Assembly (NCBI GenBank): GCA_013823325.1
Contig: PNLY01000024.1
Coordinates: 1-56,456, forward strand
DNA: 56,456 nucleotides
Origin: Methylobacterium sp.
Lineage (GTDB): Bacteria; Pseudomonadota; Alphaproteobacteria; Rhizobiales; Beijerinckiaceae
Reading direction: 5' to 3'
The notes beneath the pieces were generated by a model. It had not been told where the DNA came from and made no database searches. It saw only the letters and a program-made list of their open reading frames with translations. The translations under genes and the position numbers were made by a program. Below, in pieces: positions 34,825-44,232 of this stretch; the first letter of the stretch is position 1; every line of letters begins with the position of its first letter.

Positions 34825-35157
34825 TCAGCCGTGCTTGGCGGGCCAGGCCGCGACGACGGGATGATCGACCTGGCGTGTCGTCTTGGCATCGGCGCCACGC
34901 GGCGAACCGAGGCCGCTGATCTCCGGGCCGAAATAGGCGCTGTTCACCGCGATCCACCTCGTCAGCTCGTCCGGAATCCGGTCATCGGCATAGATCGCCG
35001 CGACCGGGCAGACGGTTTCGCACAGGCCGCAATCGATGCATTCGTCGGGGTGGATGTAAAGCGTGCGCCCGCCCTCATAGATGCAGTCGACCGGGCAGGC
35101 GTCGAGACAGCCGCGATCCTTCACGTCGATGCAGGCGTCGGTGATGACGTAGGGCAT
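34825..35157 (-). CDS. 7Fe-type ferredoxin (FdxA-like)
   Basis: A 110-residue ferredoxin with eight Cys in the 7Fe/8Fe pattern: C9, C17, C21, C25 and C40, C43, C46, C50, each cluster ending in Cys-Pro. The long C-terminal tail is typical of FdxA. It carries electrons for a redox partner; the FAD oxidoreductase encoded three genes upstream in the same operon is the obvious candidate. It is separated from the enoyl-CoA hydratase gene by 4 nt. Confidence 0.88.
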   Translation of the reverse strand: MPYVITDACIDVKDRGCLDACPVDCIYEGGRTLYIHPDECIDCGLCETVCPVAAIYADDRIPDELTRWIAVNSAYFGPEISGLGSPRGADAKTTRQVDHPVVAAWPAKHG

Positions 35158-35161
35158 GGCG

Positions 35162-35938
35162 TCAGCGCCCCGTCCAGACCGGCTTGCGCTTCTCGACGAA
35201 GGCGCGCACGCCCTCCTGCGAATCCGCGGAGTTCAAGGCTTCGACCAGCGCCGGCAGGCGCAGGCTCTGCGCCTCGGCGGCGGTCAGATGCGCACTGCGC
35301 CGCACGACCTGCTTGGTGGCGCGCAGCGAGAGCGGGGCGCAGGCCAGAATGTCGGCGAGCCAGCGCTCGACCGCGGCATCGAGCTCGGCCAAGGGCACGA
35401 CCTCGTTGATCAGGCCGAAGCGCAGCGCTTCTTCGGCCTTGATGCGCCGGCCGGTGAACAGCATGCCCATCGCGGCGCGATGCGGAATCTGGCGTTGCAG
35501 CAGGGTCATTCCGCCATCGAGGGGCAGGCGCCCGACACGGGCCTCGGGCAGGCCGAAGCTGGCATGCTCCGCCGCCACGACAATGTCGCAGCCGAGCACC
35601 ATCTCGAAACCGCCGCCGACCGCGTGGCCGTTCACTCGGGCGATGACCGGCACGTCGAGCGTCTCGCGCAGCGCGATGCCGCCGAAGCCGCCGGGGCGCG
35701 GCGCCGCCCAGTACTCCAGGCCGGACATGCCGCTGCCGGACTTCATGTCGGCTCCGGTCGAGAAGGCGCGCTCGCCGGCGCCGGTCAGCACCACCGCGCG
35801 GATGTCACGGTCCTGCTCGATCGCCGTCCAGATCCGCTGCAGTTCGGCTTCCGTCGCCTGGTCGATCGCGTTCATCACCTCTGGCCGGTCGATGGTGACG
35901 CGTGCGACGTGCTCCCGGATTTCGAACAGGACGCCCAT
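35162..35938 (-). CDS. Enoyl-CoA hydratase/isomerase-family protein
   Basis: A 258-residue crotonase-superfamily enzyme from the ATG at 35938, which shares one base with the upstream stop. The oxyanion-hole segments FSTGADMKS near 58-66 and NGHAVGGGFEM near 100-110 are present. The two catalytic Glu positions of hydratases read GLPEARVG (Glu near 133) and LDGG, so only one Glu is kept; an isomerase, hydrolase or lyase activity is possible. It follows a CoA-transferase gene and probably acts on the resulting CoA thioester. Confidence 0.82.
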   Translation of the reverse strand: MGVLFEIREHVARVTIDRPEVMNAIDQATEAELQRIWTAIEQDRDIRAVVLTGAGERAFSTGADMKSGSGMSGLEYWAAPRPGGFGGIALRETLDVPVIARVNGHAVGGGFEMVLGCDIVVAAEHASFGLPEARVGRLPLDGGMTLLQRQIPHRAAMGMLFTGRRIKAEEALRFGLINEVVPLAELDAAVERWLADILACAPLSLRATKQVVRRSAHLTAAEAQSLRLPALVEALNSADSQEGVRAFVEKRKPVWTGR

Positions 35939-37104
35939 CACTCGGCCGCCCGCATGGCGGCTGCGGCGACCTCGGCGCGCACCGCGTCGGTATCGCGTCC
36001 GAGCGAGGGCGGCGCTCGCCGGATCGCGACCGGCGCGTCCGACATGTGGATCGGCGACCCGACCACCTTGATCCGCTCGACCTCGCCATCGCACTCGATC
36101 ACCATCTCGTTGATCGCGGTCTGCTCGTCGGCCAGGGCCTCCGCCAGCGAGCGGACAGGCGCGCAGAGCAGGTCGACCTCCTCCAGCCGGGCGAGCCAAT
36201 AGGCCGTCGTGTTGGTGGCGAAGCGCGCGCGGAAGATATCCTGGAGCGCCGTCTTGTTGGCGACCTGCCCGGCGAAATCGGCGAAGCGCGGGTCGCGGCC
36301 GAGATGGTCGACGCCGAGCGCCGTCGAGATGTCCCCGAGAGGGTCGGCCTTGAAGGCGCCGACCATGACGAGCGCGCCGTCGGACGTCGGAAACACCCCG
36401 GAGAGCGGCATGGCGCCCCAGTTGACCTCGCGCCCGCGCATCAGCTGGGCCGCGGCCTCCTGCGTCTGCGCCGCCAGCATCGAATCGAGCAGCGAGACCG
36501 AGATCTGCTGACCGCGCCCGGTCTTCTGGCGCTGCAGCAGCGCCAGCAGCACGCCCTGGACCAGGTGCATGCCGGCCGAATAGTCCGCGAAGGTGGTGGC
36601 GTGAACGGCGAGCGGCTGGTCGTCGTTGGAGCGGCGATGCATCACGCCGCTCATCGCCTGGGCCAGCACGTCCTGCCCGCCCTTGTGCGCATAGGGACCG
36701 GTCAGGCCGTAGCCGGTGCCGACCGCGTAGATCAGCCGCGGATTGAGCTTGGCCAGGGCCTCGTAGCCGAAGCCGAGGCGCTCCATCACGCCGGCGCGGA
36801 AATTGTTGACGACGACGTCGGAGGTGCGGGCGAGTTCGAGCACGACATCGCGATCCTCCTGCTGGCGCAGATCGAGCGTCACCGAGCGCTTGTTGCGGTT
36901 CAGCGAGCAGAAGACCGGGCCGAGCAGGCCGGCGGGGTCGTTGGGGAAGGCGGTCCGCGAGAGATCGCCGGAACCGGGCCGCTCGATCTTGATGACGTCG
37001 GCGCCGTAGTCGGCCAGCATCTGGGTCGCGACCGGACCCATCATTACCTGGGTGAAGTCGATGACGCGCACCCCGGCGAGCGGCAGGTTTTCAGGGGTGG
37101 TCAT
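35938..37104 (-). CDS. Class III (CaiB/BaiF) CoA-transferase
   Basis: A 388-residue family III CoA-transferase. It begins LAGVRVIDFTQVMMGP, has the ADVIKIERPGSGD segment near 35-47, the NRNKRSVTLDLR segment, and the catalytic-Asp context FADYSAGMH near 175. It moves CoA from a donor acyl-CoA to a carboxylic acid. Its ATG overlaps the stop of the FAD oxidoreductase gene by 4 bp. It is the likely activating step for the acid brought in by the operon's importer. Confidence 0.87.
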   Translation of the reverse strand: MTTPENLPLAGVRVIDFTQVMMGPVATQMLADYGADVIKIERPGSGDLSRTAFPNDPAGLLGPVFCSLNRNKRSVTLDLRQQEDRDVVLELARTSDVVVNNFRAGVMERLGFGYEALAKLNPRLIYAVGTGYGLTGPYAHKGGQDVLAQAMSGVMHRRSNDDQPLAVHATTFADYSAGMHLVQGVLLALLQRQKTGRGQQISVSLLDSMLAAQTQEAAAQLMRGREVNWGAMPLSGVFPTSDGALVMVGAFKADPLGDISTALGVDHLGRDPRFADFAGQVANKTALQDIFRARFATNTTAYWLARLEEVDLLCAPVRSLAEALADEQTAINEMVIECDGEVERIKVVGSPIHMSDAPVAIRRAPPSLGRDTDAVRAEVAAAAMRAAE

Positions 37105-38462
37105 GCGGCTTTCTCCAGGATTGTGGCGTTGGCGGACGGGCGGTCGCCGGGGTCGCCGCCCTGGGCGCGGACGCGCTCGCAGATTGCGGCCGCCTGGACC
37201 GCGCGAGGCGGGATACTGCCTGCGACCGCGAGCGCCGCGGCGACGCCGGCCGACTGGCCCATCGCCATGCAGGGCGGAATCTCGCGCGACTGCTTCTGCG
37301 CGGCTTCGGTCGCGGAATAGTGCCGGCCGGCGACGATCAGGCCGTCGATGCCCTTGGGCAGCATCGCCCGGTACGGCGTGTAGTAGTCGCGGCCGCGCGC
37401 CACGGTGTCGGCGAAATGGACACGGTCCATCACGTCTTCCTTGGTGACGACATAGTCGCCCTCGAGCAGGCGGGTCTGGCGCACGCCGAGCTGCGGCGCG
37501 ACATCGACGACGACGGCATTGGCGAAGCCCGGCATCTTGGCGCGGACGAACTCGACCAGCGCGTAGATCCGCTTGCGGCCGAGGAAGTCGGCCTTGGTGA
37601 TGTCTTCGACCGAAAGGCCGTCCAGCCCGGTCATGTGCGGGCAATTGCACCAGACGATCCCCGGCAGCGGCGTCTTCAGCCACCAGAAATCCCAGGAACC
37701 GCCCATGATCCGCTTGGCCTGGCGATCGATGGTGGCGTAGGCCTCGGGTTCCTCCAGGGCGAAGCGTTCGGCTGCATCGGTGTCGACGCCGCCGAGCCGG
37801 AAAACCGTGGTCAGGATGTAGGAGCCGTGCACGAAGGGCGCGCCCGCGGCGGCGGCGACGTCGAGATCGCCGGTCGCGTCGATCACGACCTCGCCCATGA
37901 TCGCCTGGCGACCCTGCTTGGTCTCGCAGATCACGCCGGTGGCCCGGTTGCCCTCCATCACCGTGCGCGAGAACCAGGAATGCAGGCGGACATCGACGCC
38001 GGCCTCCTCGATCATGTCGTTGGAGACGCGCTTCCAGCCGTCGGGATCGAAGGCCGCGGCCATCACGATCGGCGCGGGCTTGGTCTGGGCCCGGAAGTCG
38101 AAGGCGCCCCAGCGCGCCCATTTGCGGTAGAGGTCCCAGCTCTGGCCGCGCTCCTCCGGTTTCGGATAGACGCAGGCGCCGACGGCCTCCATCCGCTCGA
38201 TCATCTCGCTGCAGATGCCGATGGTGGTGACCTCGTCGCCATTGTGCATGTCGTCGAGCACCAGCACCATGCCGCCGGCGGCGAGCCCGCCGAGATAGGG
38301 ATAGCGCTCGATCAGCGTGACCGAGGCGCCCTCGCGCCGGGCGGCGATGGCGGCCGAGAAGCCGGCGGGCCCACCGCCGACGACGACCACGTCGGAGCGA
38401 GCGACGATCGTGGCTTCGCCCGGATCGTCGGCGATGCGCTCGTGAGCCTGATGCTGGGTCAT
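37101..38462 (-). CDS. FAD-dependent oxidoreductase (FAD_oxidored type)
   Basis: A 453-residue flavoprotein with the dinucleotide-binding VVVVGGGPAGFSAA at about 24-37, an ERYPYLGG segment, DATGDLDVAAAAG near 193-205 and a C-terminal FAD segment GLIVAGRHYSATEAAQ near 380-395. The family includes enzymes acting with iron-sulfur partners; the ferredoxin in this operon fits. Substrate unknown. The gene lies 14 nt downstream of the permease stop and overlaps the CoA-transferase by 4 bp. Confidence 0.83.
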   Translation of the reverse strand: MTQHQAHERIADDPGEATIVARSDVVVVGGGPAGFSAAIAARREGASVTLIERYPYLGGLAAGGMVLVLDDMHNGDEVTTIGICSEMIERMEAVGACVYPKPEERGQSWDLYRKWARWGAFDFRAQTKPAPIVMAAAFDPDGWKRVSNDMIEEAGVDVRLHSWFSRTVMEGNRATGVICETKQGRQAIMGEVVIDATGDLDVAAAAGAPFVHGSYILTTVFRLGGVDTDAAERFALEEPEAYATIDRQAKRIMGGSWDFWWLKTPLPGIVWCNCPHMTGLDGLSVEDITKADFLGRKRIYALVEFVRAKMPGFANAVVVDVAPQLGVRQTRLLEGDYVVTKEDVMDRVHFADTVARGRDYYTPYRAMLPKGIDGLIVAGRHYSATEAAQKQSREIPPCMAMGQSAGVAAALAVAGSIPPRAVQAAAICERVRAQGGDPGDRPSANATILEKAA

Positions 38463-38475
38463 GCCTGCCTCCCGA

Positions 38476-39309
38476 TCAATGGTTGTTGGCGGGCTGCCAA
38501 CGCACGACCAGTCGCTCGACGGCGACGATCGAGACGAAGAACAACACCGAGAAGGCCGAGCCGACGAGCACCGTGGCGTAGAGCATGGCCGAGTCGAAAT
38601 TGTAGGTGGATTGGATGATCAGCGCGCCGATGCCGGTGGTGGAGCCGATCCACTCGCCGACGATGGCGCCGATCACCGCCGTCGAGGCCGCGATCTTCAG
38701 GGCCGAGAACAGATAGGGCAGAGAGTTGCGCAGCCGCAGCTTGAAGAAGATCTCGGTTTTCGAGGCCGAGAGCACGCGCATCAGCTCCATCGCCTGCGGG
38801 TTCACCGATTCGAGCCCGCGGACCATGTTGACCAGCGTCGGGAAGAAGCAGATCAGCGCAGCGATCGCGATCTTCGGCTCCATGCCATTGCCGAGCAGCA
38901 GCACCAAGATCGGCGCTTTCGCAACCACCGGGATCGTGTTGACGAGGACGACGACCGGGAAGAACGCCTCCTCCATCGCCTTCTTGTGAACGAAGACCGT
39001 GGCGATCAGGATCGCGGCGATGTTGCCGAGCAGGAATCCCGAAAAGGCCTCGATCGCGGTCGGCAACAAGTTGAGCAGCAGGATGTCGAGCTTGGTCCAG
39101 AGCGTCGTCAGCACCAGTACCGGCGAGGGCGCAATGAACGGCTTGACGTCGAAGAACCAGATGACGAAGGCCCAGAGGGCGATAGCGCCGGCAATGCCGG
39201 CGACCGGCAGAAGGCGGCGGCGCCAGAGCTGGCGTCGATGCGATTGGCGATAGGCTTCTTCGGCCGCGGCGAGCCCGGGATCGGCGCCGGCGAGATCGAG
39301 CGTGGTCAA
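38476..39309 (-). CDS. NitT/TauT-type ABC permease
   Basis: A 277-residue permease with a cytoplasmic N-terminus, six hydrophobic segments and an EAA loop ([26 protein letters not shown]) near 170-195. Its ATG overlaps the ATPase stop by 4 bp. A single permease gene is present, so the channel is probably a homodimer. It belongs to the operon with the CoA-transferase and FAD oxidoreductase. Confidence 0.88.
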   Translation of the reverse strand: MTTLDLAGADPGLAAAEEAYRQSHRRQLWRRRLLPVAGIAGAIALWAFVIWFFDVKPFIAPSPVLVLTTLWTKLDILLLNLLPTAIEAFSGFLLGNIAAILIATVFVHKKAMEEAFFPVVVLVNTIPVVAKAPILVLLLGNGMEPKIAIAALICFFPTLVNMVRGLESVNPQAMELMRVLSASKTEIFFKLRLRNSLPYLFSALKIAASTAVIGAIVGEWIGSTTGIGALIIQSTYNFDSAMLYATVLVGSAFSVLFFVSIVAVERLVVRWQPANNH

Positions 39310-40085
39310 TGGCTCCTCCCCAGCGTGTCGCGCAAACCGGCGGCCATGGCGACGAATTGCGGCGTCTCGCGAATGGCGAGGTCTCGGCCACGTGGCAGAT
39401 CGACGGTGGTCAAGGAGGCGACGCGGCCGGGGTTCGCCGCGAGCACGAGCACCTGCTCGCCGAGATAGAGCGCTTCGTAGACCGAATGGGTGACGAACAG
39501 GATCGTGGTGCCCGTCTCCTGCCAGATCCGGCGCAGCTCCTCGTTCAACCGGTCGCGGGTGATCTCGTCGAGCGCGCCGAAAGGCTCGTCCATCAGGAGC
39601 AGCTTCGGCCCGCCCAACAAGGCGCGCGCGATGGAGACACGCTGGCGCATGCCGCCGGACAATTCATGCGGCAGACTGTTCTCCCAGCCTTCGAGGCCGA
39701 CGAGCTTGAGCAGTTCGCGCGGCGTCGGCGCATTGGGCGGCAGCGCGCGCTTGCCGCCGACCTCGAGCGGCAATTCGACGTTCTCCAGCGCCGTCCGCCA
39801 AGGCAGCAGCGCAGCGTCCTGGAAGACGAAGCCGAAGCTGCGCGCCTGGCGTGCTTCCTCCGGACGCATGCCGAAAACCGAGACATGCCCACTGCTGGCC
39901 GCAATCAGGTCGGCGACCACGCGCAGCAAGGTCGACTTGCCGCAGCCGGAGGGGCCGAGCAGGCTCAAAAAGCCGCCGGAGGCGACGTCGAAGGAGACGC
40001 TGCTCAAGGCGGTGACGGTCCGCCGATCGGTGACGAAGCGGACACTGACATTCTGGCAGGCGACGGCGGATGCTGGCACGGGCAT
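39306..40085 (-). CDS. NitT/TauT-type ABC ATPase
   Basis: A 259-residue ATPase with Walker A GPSGCGKS at 44-51, [11 protein letters not shown] near 86, signature LSGGMRQR near 142 and LLLMDEP near 163. It lies 40 nt downstream of the binding-protein gene and overlaps the permease gene by 4 bp. Confidence 0.9.
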   Translation of the reverse strand: MPVPASAVACQNVSVRFVTDRRTVTALSSVSFDVASGGFLSLLGPSGCGKSTLLRVVADLIAASSGHVSVFGMRPEEARQARSFGFVFQDAALLPWRTALENVELPLEVGGKRALPPNAPTPRELLKLVGLEGWENSLPHELSGGMRQRVSIARALLGGPKLLLMDEPFGALDEITRDRLNEELRRIWQETGTTILFVTHSVYEALYLGEQVLVLAANPGRVASLTTVDLPRGRDLAIRETPQFVAMAAGLRDTLGRSH

Positions 40086-40125
40086 GAACTGGCCTCTGCA
40101 TTGGACCGTGGATGACCGGGGCGCC

Positions 40126-41127
40126 TCAGCCGATTTTCGCGCGCGCGGCCGCGGTCGCCTTGAGCACGTCGAGCGTGATCACCTCGTCGAGCTTCGGCGG
40201 CGCCTTGGAGAACTGCCCGAGCTGGGCATAGAGATCGATCTGCTCCTGCCAGATCTTCGGATCCATCGTGCCCCAGCCCTCGGTCCTGGTGTTGCCGGTG
40301 AAGGCGTAGTCGAGCATCACATCGATGGCGACGCGCTCGTCCGCCTTGTTGAGATTGGGCATCTCCTTCAGCAGCAGATCGACCGCCGCGTCGCGGTTGG
40401 CATGGGCGTAAGCCCAGCCCTTCGCGGTGGCGCGCATGAATTTGGCGAGCAGGTCGCCCTTTTTCTGCAGCGTATCGACCGTCGCGTAATAGGGCAGCGC
40501 GTAGAGTTTCACGCCGGCGTCCCAGAGACGAAGGTCGACCCGGTCGGCGCCGAGCGGCTTCATCGCGGTGGTATTGGTCAGCCAGCCGGTGACGACGTCG
40601 ACCTGCCCCGTCAGCAGCGGGGTCATGTCGGCCCCGATGGGGATAATGGTGACATCCTTGTCGGCAATGTTGTTCTTCGCGAGCAGCGCGCGCAGCAGAA
40701 TGACGCCAGTCGACTGGATGCCGACCTTCTTGCCGACAAAATCGGCCGGCTTGGCGACCGGGTTCTTCTTCAGCGAGAAGAAGGCGTAAGGGTGAATCTG
40801 CGCGCCCGTGGCGAAACAGCGGATCGGCAGCCCCTGCGATGCCGCCAGCATCAGCGACGGGCTCGACGAGACCTGCCCTGACTCGTAGCGGCCGGAAGCG
40901 ACGACGGCGACGCCGTCGATGCTCGGCCCGCCGGGCTGGATCTTCATCTCGATGCCTTCGGCGTCATAGTAGCCGAGCTGCTTGGCGCAGATCTCGCCGA
41001 CCTGGTTGCCGCCTGCGATCCAGCCGAGCTGGAGATTGACGACCGGCTTGCCCTGCGCGCCCGCCTCGAATGAGAGGAAAGCGCCCGCGCCGGCCATTCC
41101 CTGCAAGACACTCCGCCGATTGATCAT
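40126..41127 (-). CDS. NitT/TauT-type substrate-binding protein, Tat-exported
   Basis: A 333-residue NMT1/THI5-like binding protein. The N-terminus has a twin-arginine motif ([16 protein letters not shown]) and a likely cleavage after AGAQG, so Tat export is probable. VKNLQLGWI and an [16 protein letters not shown] segment near 70-90 fit the fold. It is the first gene of the leftward operon ending with LysR. The ligand is unknown; the CoA-transferase downstream suggests a carboxylic acid. Confidence 0.87.
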   Translation of the reverse strand: MINRRSVLQGMAGAGAFLSFEAGAQGKPVVNLQLGWIAGGNQVGEICAKQLGYYDAEGIEMKIQPGGPSIDGVAVVASGRYESGQVSSSPSLMLAASQGLPIRCFATGAQIHPYAFFSLKKNPVAKPADFVGKKVGIQSTGVILLRALLAKNNIADKDVTIIPIGADMTPLLTGQVDVVTGWLTNTTAMKPLGADRVDLRLWDAGVKLYALPYYATVDTLQKKGDLLAKFMRATAKGWAYAHANRDAAVDLLLKEMPNLNKADERVAIDVMLDYAFTGNTRTEGWGTMDPKIWQEQIDLYAQLGQFSKAPPKLDEVITLDVLKATAAARAKIG

Positions 41128-41325
41128 CGTCTTGTCCCTCTGAATGCCGCGATCGTTGTCGCCACGGTTAAGACCGAGCTAATCACAGCAGGTGTGCTCC
41201 AAGAAGCACAAAGAATCGCCTGGGGTGCCCTCAAAACGGCAACGCCCAATGCGGCGTTGACAGCCTCCGCAGGTGATGCAGTCTCGGGAAAGGCGCCTCT
41301 GCCGCGCCCTCCGCGTGAGCCCACC
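41128..41325. other. Divergent promoter region
   Basis: About 200 bp between the binding-protein and amidohydrolase genes, which diverge. It contains the promoters of both; no clear operator palindrome is seen. Confidence 0.35.
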
Positions 41326-42651
41326 ATGGCCCTTGTCCTGTCCCATGCCGTGATCGTGACGGTCGATGCCCGTGATCGCGTGTTGCGTGATCACGACCTG
41401 CGGATCGACGGAACGACGATTTCAGCGATTGGTCCGGGCGGCAGCCTGGCCCGGCCCGGCGACAGGGTGATCGACTGCGCGAACGGGCTCGTCATGCCCG
41501 GATTCGTCAACACCCACACCCATGCGACGCTTGGCCTGTTTCGCGGCCTTGCCGACGACAAGACGCGCGCCTTCTGGCCGGAAGGCGGCTACCGCGTGCC
41601 GGGGCAGGAACGCTTCGGCGAAGCCGATTATCGACGTTCGCTGGCCGATGCCTGCGCCGAATTCCTGCTCAACGGCGTGACCTGCATCGCCGATCGCGTC
41701 GCGGCGATGGACGCGTACGCTCCGATCATCGAGGCGAGCGGCCTGCGCGCCAGCGTCGGCTCGACGCTGGTCGATCTCGCCGGCCCGGCGGATTGGGGGC
41801 CGACCGAACGCTTGATCGAGCGTTACGGCACGGATCCCGCGCGCTCGCGCATCGTCGCCGGGATCGCGCCACATGCGCTCGACACCTGCTCCGACGCGCT
41901 GCTGCGCGAATGCGGGGAGCGGGCCCGGCGGGCCGGTGCGCGCGTCTATCTTCATGTTGCGCAATGCCAGGCCGAAATCGACGCGATCCGTCGCCGCGGC
42001 CATGGCGGCGCTCTATCCTGTCTGCGCTGTGCGGGACTGACCGGGCCTGACGTGGTAGCCGCCCATGCCATCTATCTCGATCGCGACGAAGAAGAGGGTT
42101 GGTGCCGCGACGGCACGGCGATCTGCCATTGCCCGGCGAGCAATCTGAAGATCGAGGCGCGAACCTTGCCGCTGAACCGGTACGCCGACGACGTCCCGGT
42201 CGGACTTGGCACCGACTGGACGGCCTCGAACAACGCCATGGACATGTTCTGGGAGATGCGGTTGGCCGGGCTGGTCGGAAAGATGCAGGCGGATGATCCG
42301 ACTGTCCTGCCGACGGCGCGGATGCTGCGGCTGGCGACGCTGGACGGTGCGCGCGTGCTCGGTATCGATCATCTCGTCGGTTCGGTCGAGGTCGGCAAAC
42401 GCGCCGACCTCGTCGTCCTGGATCTGAACCAGCCGGAGATGCGGCCTTTGCACGATCCCGTCTCCAACATCGTCCATTCGGCCAGCCCTCGCAGCGTTCG
42501 CGACGTGCTGGTCGACGGAGAGATTCGGGTGCGCGGCGGAAAGCTGCTCGTGCCGCCCGAAGCTTGGACGAGCGAGCTGCCGTCTCCCGCAGGAAGCAGC
42601 GGAGCGCGGCCTGAACAGGCCGGGCGTGCATGCGGCCTTTCCAACCGATGA
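41326..42651 (+). CDS. Amidohydrolase of the SAH/MTA-deaminase and s-triazine hydrolase group
   Basis: A 441-residue metal-dependent hydrolase. HTH in FVNTHTHATLG near 69-71, His in YLHVAQ near 208, His in AAHAIYLD near 245 and Asp in LGTDWTASNN near 295 make the mononuclear metal site of the deaminase/chlorohydrolase subgroup. It would deaminate or hydrolyse a nitrogen heterocycle. The ATG at 41326 has only GTGAG upstream; an earlier ATG is not available in a better position. It is a single-gene unit diverging from the importer operon. Substrate unknown. Confidence 0.83.
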   Translation: MALVLSHAVIVTVDARDRVLRDHDLRIDGTTISAIGPGGSLARPGDRVIDCANGLVMPGFVNTHTHATLGLFRGLADDKTRAFWPEGGYRVPGQERFGEADYRRSLADACAEFLLNGVTCIADRVAAMDAYAPIIEASGLRASVGSTLVDLAGPADWGPTERLIERYGTDPARSRIVAGIAPHALDTCSDALLRECGERARRAGARVYLHVAQCQAEIDAIRRRGHGGALSCLRCAGLTGPDVVAAHAIYLDRDEEEGWCRDGTAICHCPASNLKIEARTLPLNRYADDVPVGLGTDWTASNNAMDMFWEMRLAGLVGKMQADDPTVLPTARMLRLATLDGARVLGIDHLVGSVEVGKRADLVVLDLNQPEMRPLHDPVSNIVHSASPRSVRDVLVDGEIRVRGGKLLVPPEAWTSELPSPAGSSGARPEQAGRACGLSNR

Positions 42652-42654
42652 GCG

Positions 42655-43245
42655 TCAAATATCGCCGTAGTCGCCGGCGCTGATCATGCTCTTGAAGCGC
42701 AGGACGGCATGCGGGCTTTTCTCCGAATAGCCGACGACGTCGCAGCCCTTCCTGATCGGACCCGCGCCGCGGAGCGTGATCGTCGCATTGTCGCGCGAAT
42801 AGCCGCCGGTCACGGGATAGGGAGCCGGCGGGCAGCCCTTCTTGAACGCGAACGCAGTCCCTTCGATCCTGCCGCCCTCGGTAAATGTCAGGCCACGGAA
42901 CAGGACGGTCCCGGAGCGCACGACATCGCGGACCGCAGGCTTGGGCTCGTCATAGGCGATCACGCCGTCATGGGGATAGACGCGCATGACGCTGCGGTTG
43001 TGATCGAACGCCGTGCCGTCATGCATGGCGTGATGGTCGATGACCTCGCCCTGGAGTGATGCAGCCGCTTGCACGACGCTCTGCGGTTTCGGCCCTCCGC
43101 GGCCCTGATCCCGGCCATGGGGATCGCCGCCGGCCACGGGGGCTGCGCGCGCCGCCGTGAAGAAGAAGATGCTCAATGCGAACAGGAAGAAAATGCTGAC
43201 ATATCGGATCAAGATAGGCCCCCAGCCAATCCAAGCTGGTCCCAT
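42655..43245 (-). CDS. Secreted protein of unknown function
   Basis: A 196-residue protein with a hydrophobic N-terminal segment (about 12-30, ending AARAAP), most likely a signal peptide. The mature part is rich in Gly, Asp and His and predicted to be beta-strand-rich; two Cys near 138 and 166 could pair. No family is recognised. An internal TTG about 11 codons in is an alternative start. It converges with the amidohydrolase (3 nt between stops) and is separated by 180 bp from the encapsulin gene upstream. Confidence 0.6.
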   Translation of the reverse strand: MGPAWIGWGPILIRYVSIFFLFALSIFFFTAARAAPVAGGDPHGRDQGRGGPKPQSVVQAAASLQGEVIDHHAMHDGTAFDHNRSVMRVYPHDGVIAYDEPKPAVRDVVRSGTVLFRGLTFTEGGRIEGTAFAFKKGCPPAPYPVTGGYSRDNATITLRGAGPIRKGCDVVGYSEKSPHAVLRFKSMISAGDYGDI

Positions 43246-43425
43246 CCTAGGAATGATCTCTCAAATCCGACCCAATCCGATCCGTAAAATTGTGCCGATT
43301 GCGGCTGTTTTGCGGCCAGAATCGGGCAAGCCGCACCGTTCCCGACCGTCGCTTACGCGCCAGGCGGCGCTGTCTGGCGCGCCGGCGCCGGTGAGGCCTT
43401 CCAGATGGGCGGCGCCGAGCCTTCG

Positions 43426-44232
43426 CTACTTGCCCTGCGGCGTCAGCGCGACGGCTGCCTCGGAGGTCAGCATCCGGAAGGTGAAGCTTTCCTGCAGATA
43501 GAGCTCGACCGTCGTCGCGCTGTGGCTGAGATAGCCGATCGAGATGTCCTGGCCGATGTCGAGCTCGAAATCGCCGCCGCGGGTGGTGAGCACGAAGCCG
43601 CCCTCGATGGCCGGTGCCCAGATCACCCCGCCATCGACGATGCGCTCGATGTGGTGGAAGATCGGATAGCCCTCCTCATTGCCGCCGCTCGCCGCCAGAT
43701 AGGCGTCGCCGCCCAGCACCAGCGCATAGGGGCCGTTGCAGCCGGCGAGCCTGAGATCGTTCAGCGCCTTGGCGATCGCCTCCGGATAATCGTCGAGATT
43801 CTCTGGCAGCGGCACCGCGGCGTTGCTGCTGCCGGCCCGGACGCCACCGATCCCGGCCGCCGCATAGCCCTCGAAGATCGCGCGGTCCTCGGCGAAGGCG
43901 AGCGTTTTGGCGGCATCCTTCAGCGGCTGCCAGTCGGAATCGTCTGAGCCGCGCTCGACATCGTCGATCGCCTGCCGCGTCAGCGTGAAGGGAACGCGCA
44001 GTTCGACCAGGGGCTGCACCTCGCGCAGCAGGGAGCGGACGCCATCGGCCGGTGCCGTGATCGGGCGCGTATGGCCGGTGCCGACAGCGGCGTAGCCCAC
44101 TCCCTTCGGCCCGTCGACATCGACGACCCGGCGCGCCGCCAAATAGCGCTTCAGGGTACGCGACGCCTCGTCCTCGATCTGCGCCCAGGCGGCGTCGGAG
44201 ATCGGAGCGAGTTCCCGGTGCAGATTATTCAT
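43426..44232 (-). CDS. Family 1 encapsulin shell protein
   Basis: A 268-residue encapsulin (linocin M18-like) with the HK97 capsid fold. It opens with NLHRELAPISDAAWAQIEDEA, has the RRVVDVDGPKG strand near 35-45, the FAEDRAIFEG segment near 112-121, and ends with a SFTFRM strand near 250. It assembles into an icosahedral protein shell that encloses enzymes bearing a targeting peptide. Its ATG overlaps the DyP peroxidase stop by 8 bp, and that peroxidase has such a peptide. Located in the cytoplasm; probable role in oxidative stress protection. Confidence 0.93.
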   Translation of the reverse strand: MNNLHRELAPISDAAWAQIEDEASRTLKRYLAARRVVDVDGPKGVGYAAVGTGHTRPITAPADGVRSLLREVQPLVELRVPFTLTRQAIDDVERGSDDSDWQPLKDAAKTLAFAEDRAIFEGYAAAGIGGVRAGSSNAAVPLPENLDDYPEAIAKALNDLRLAGCNGPYALVLGGDAYLAASGGNEEGYPIFHHIERIVDGGVIWAPAIEGGFVLTTRGGDFELDIGQDISIGYLSHSATTVELYLQESFTFRMLTSEAAVALTPQGK

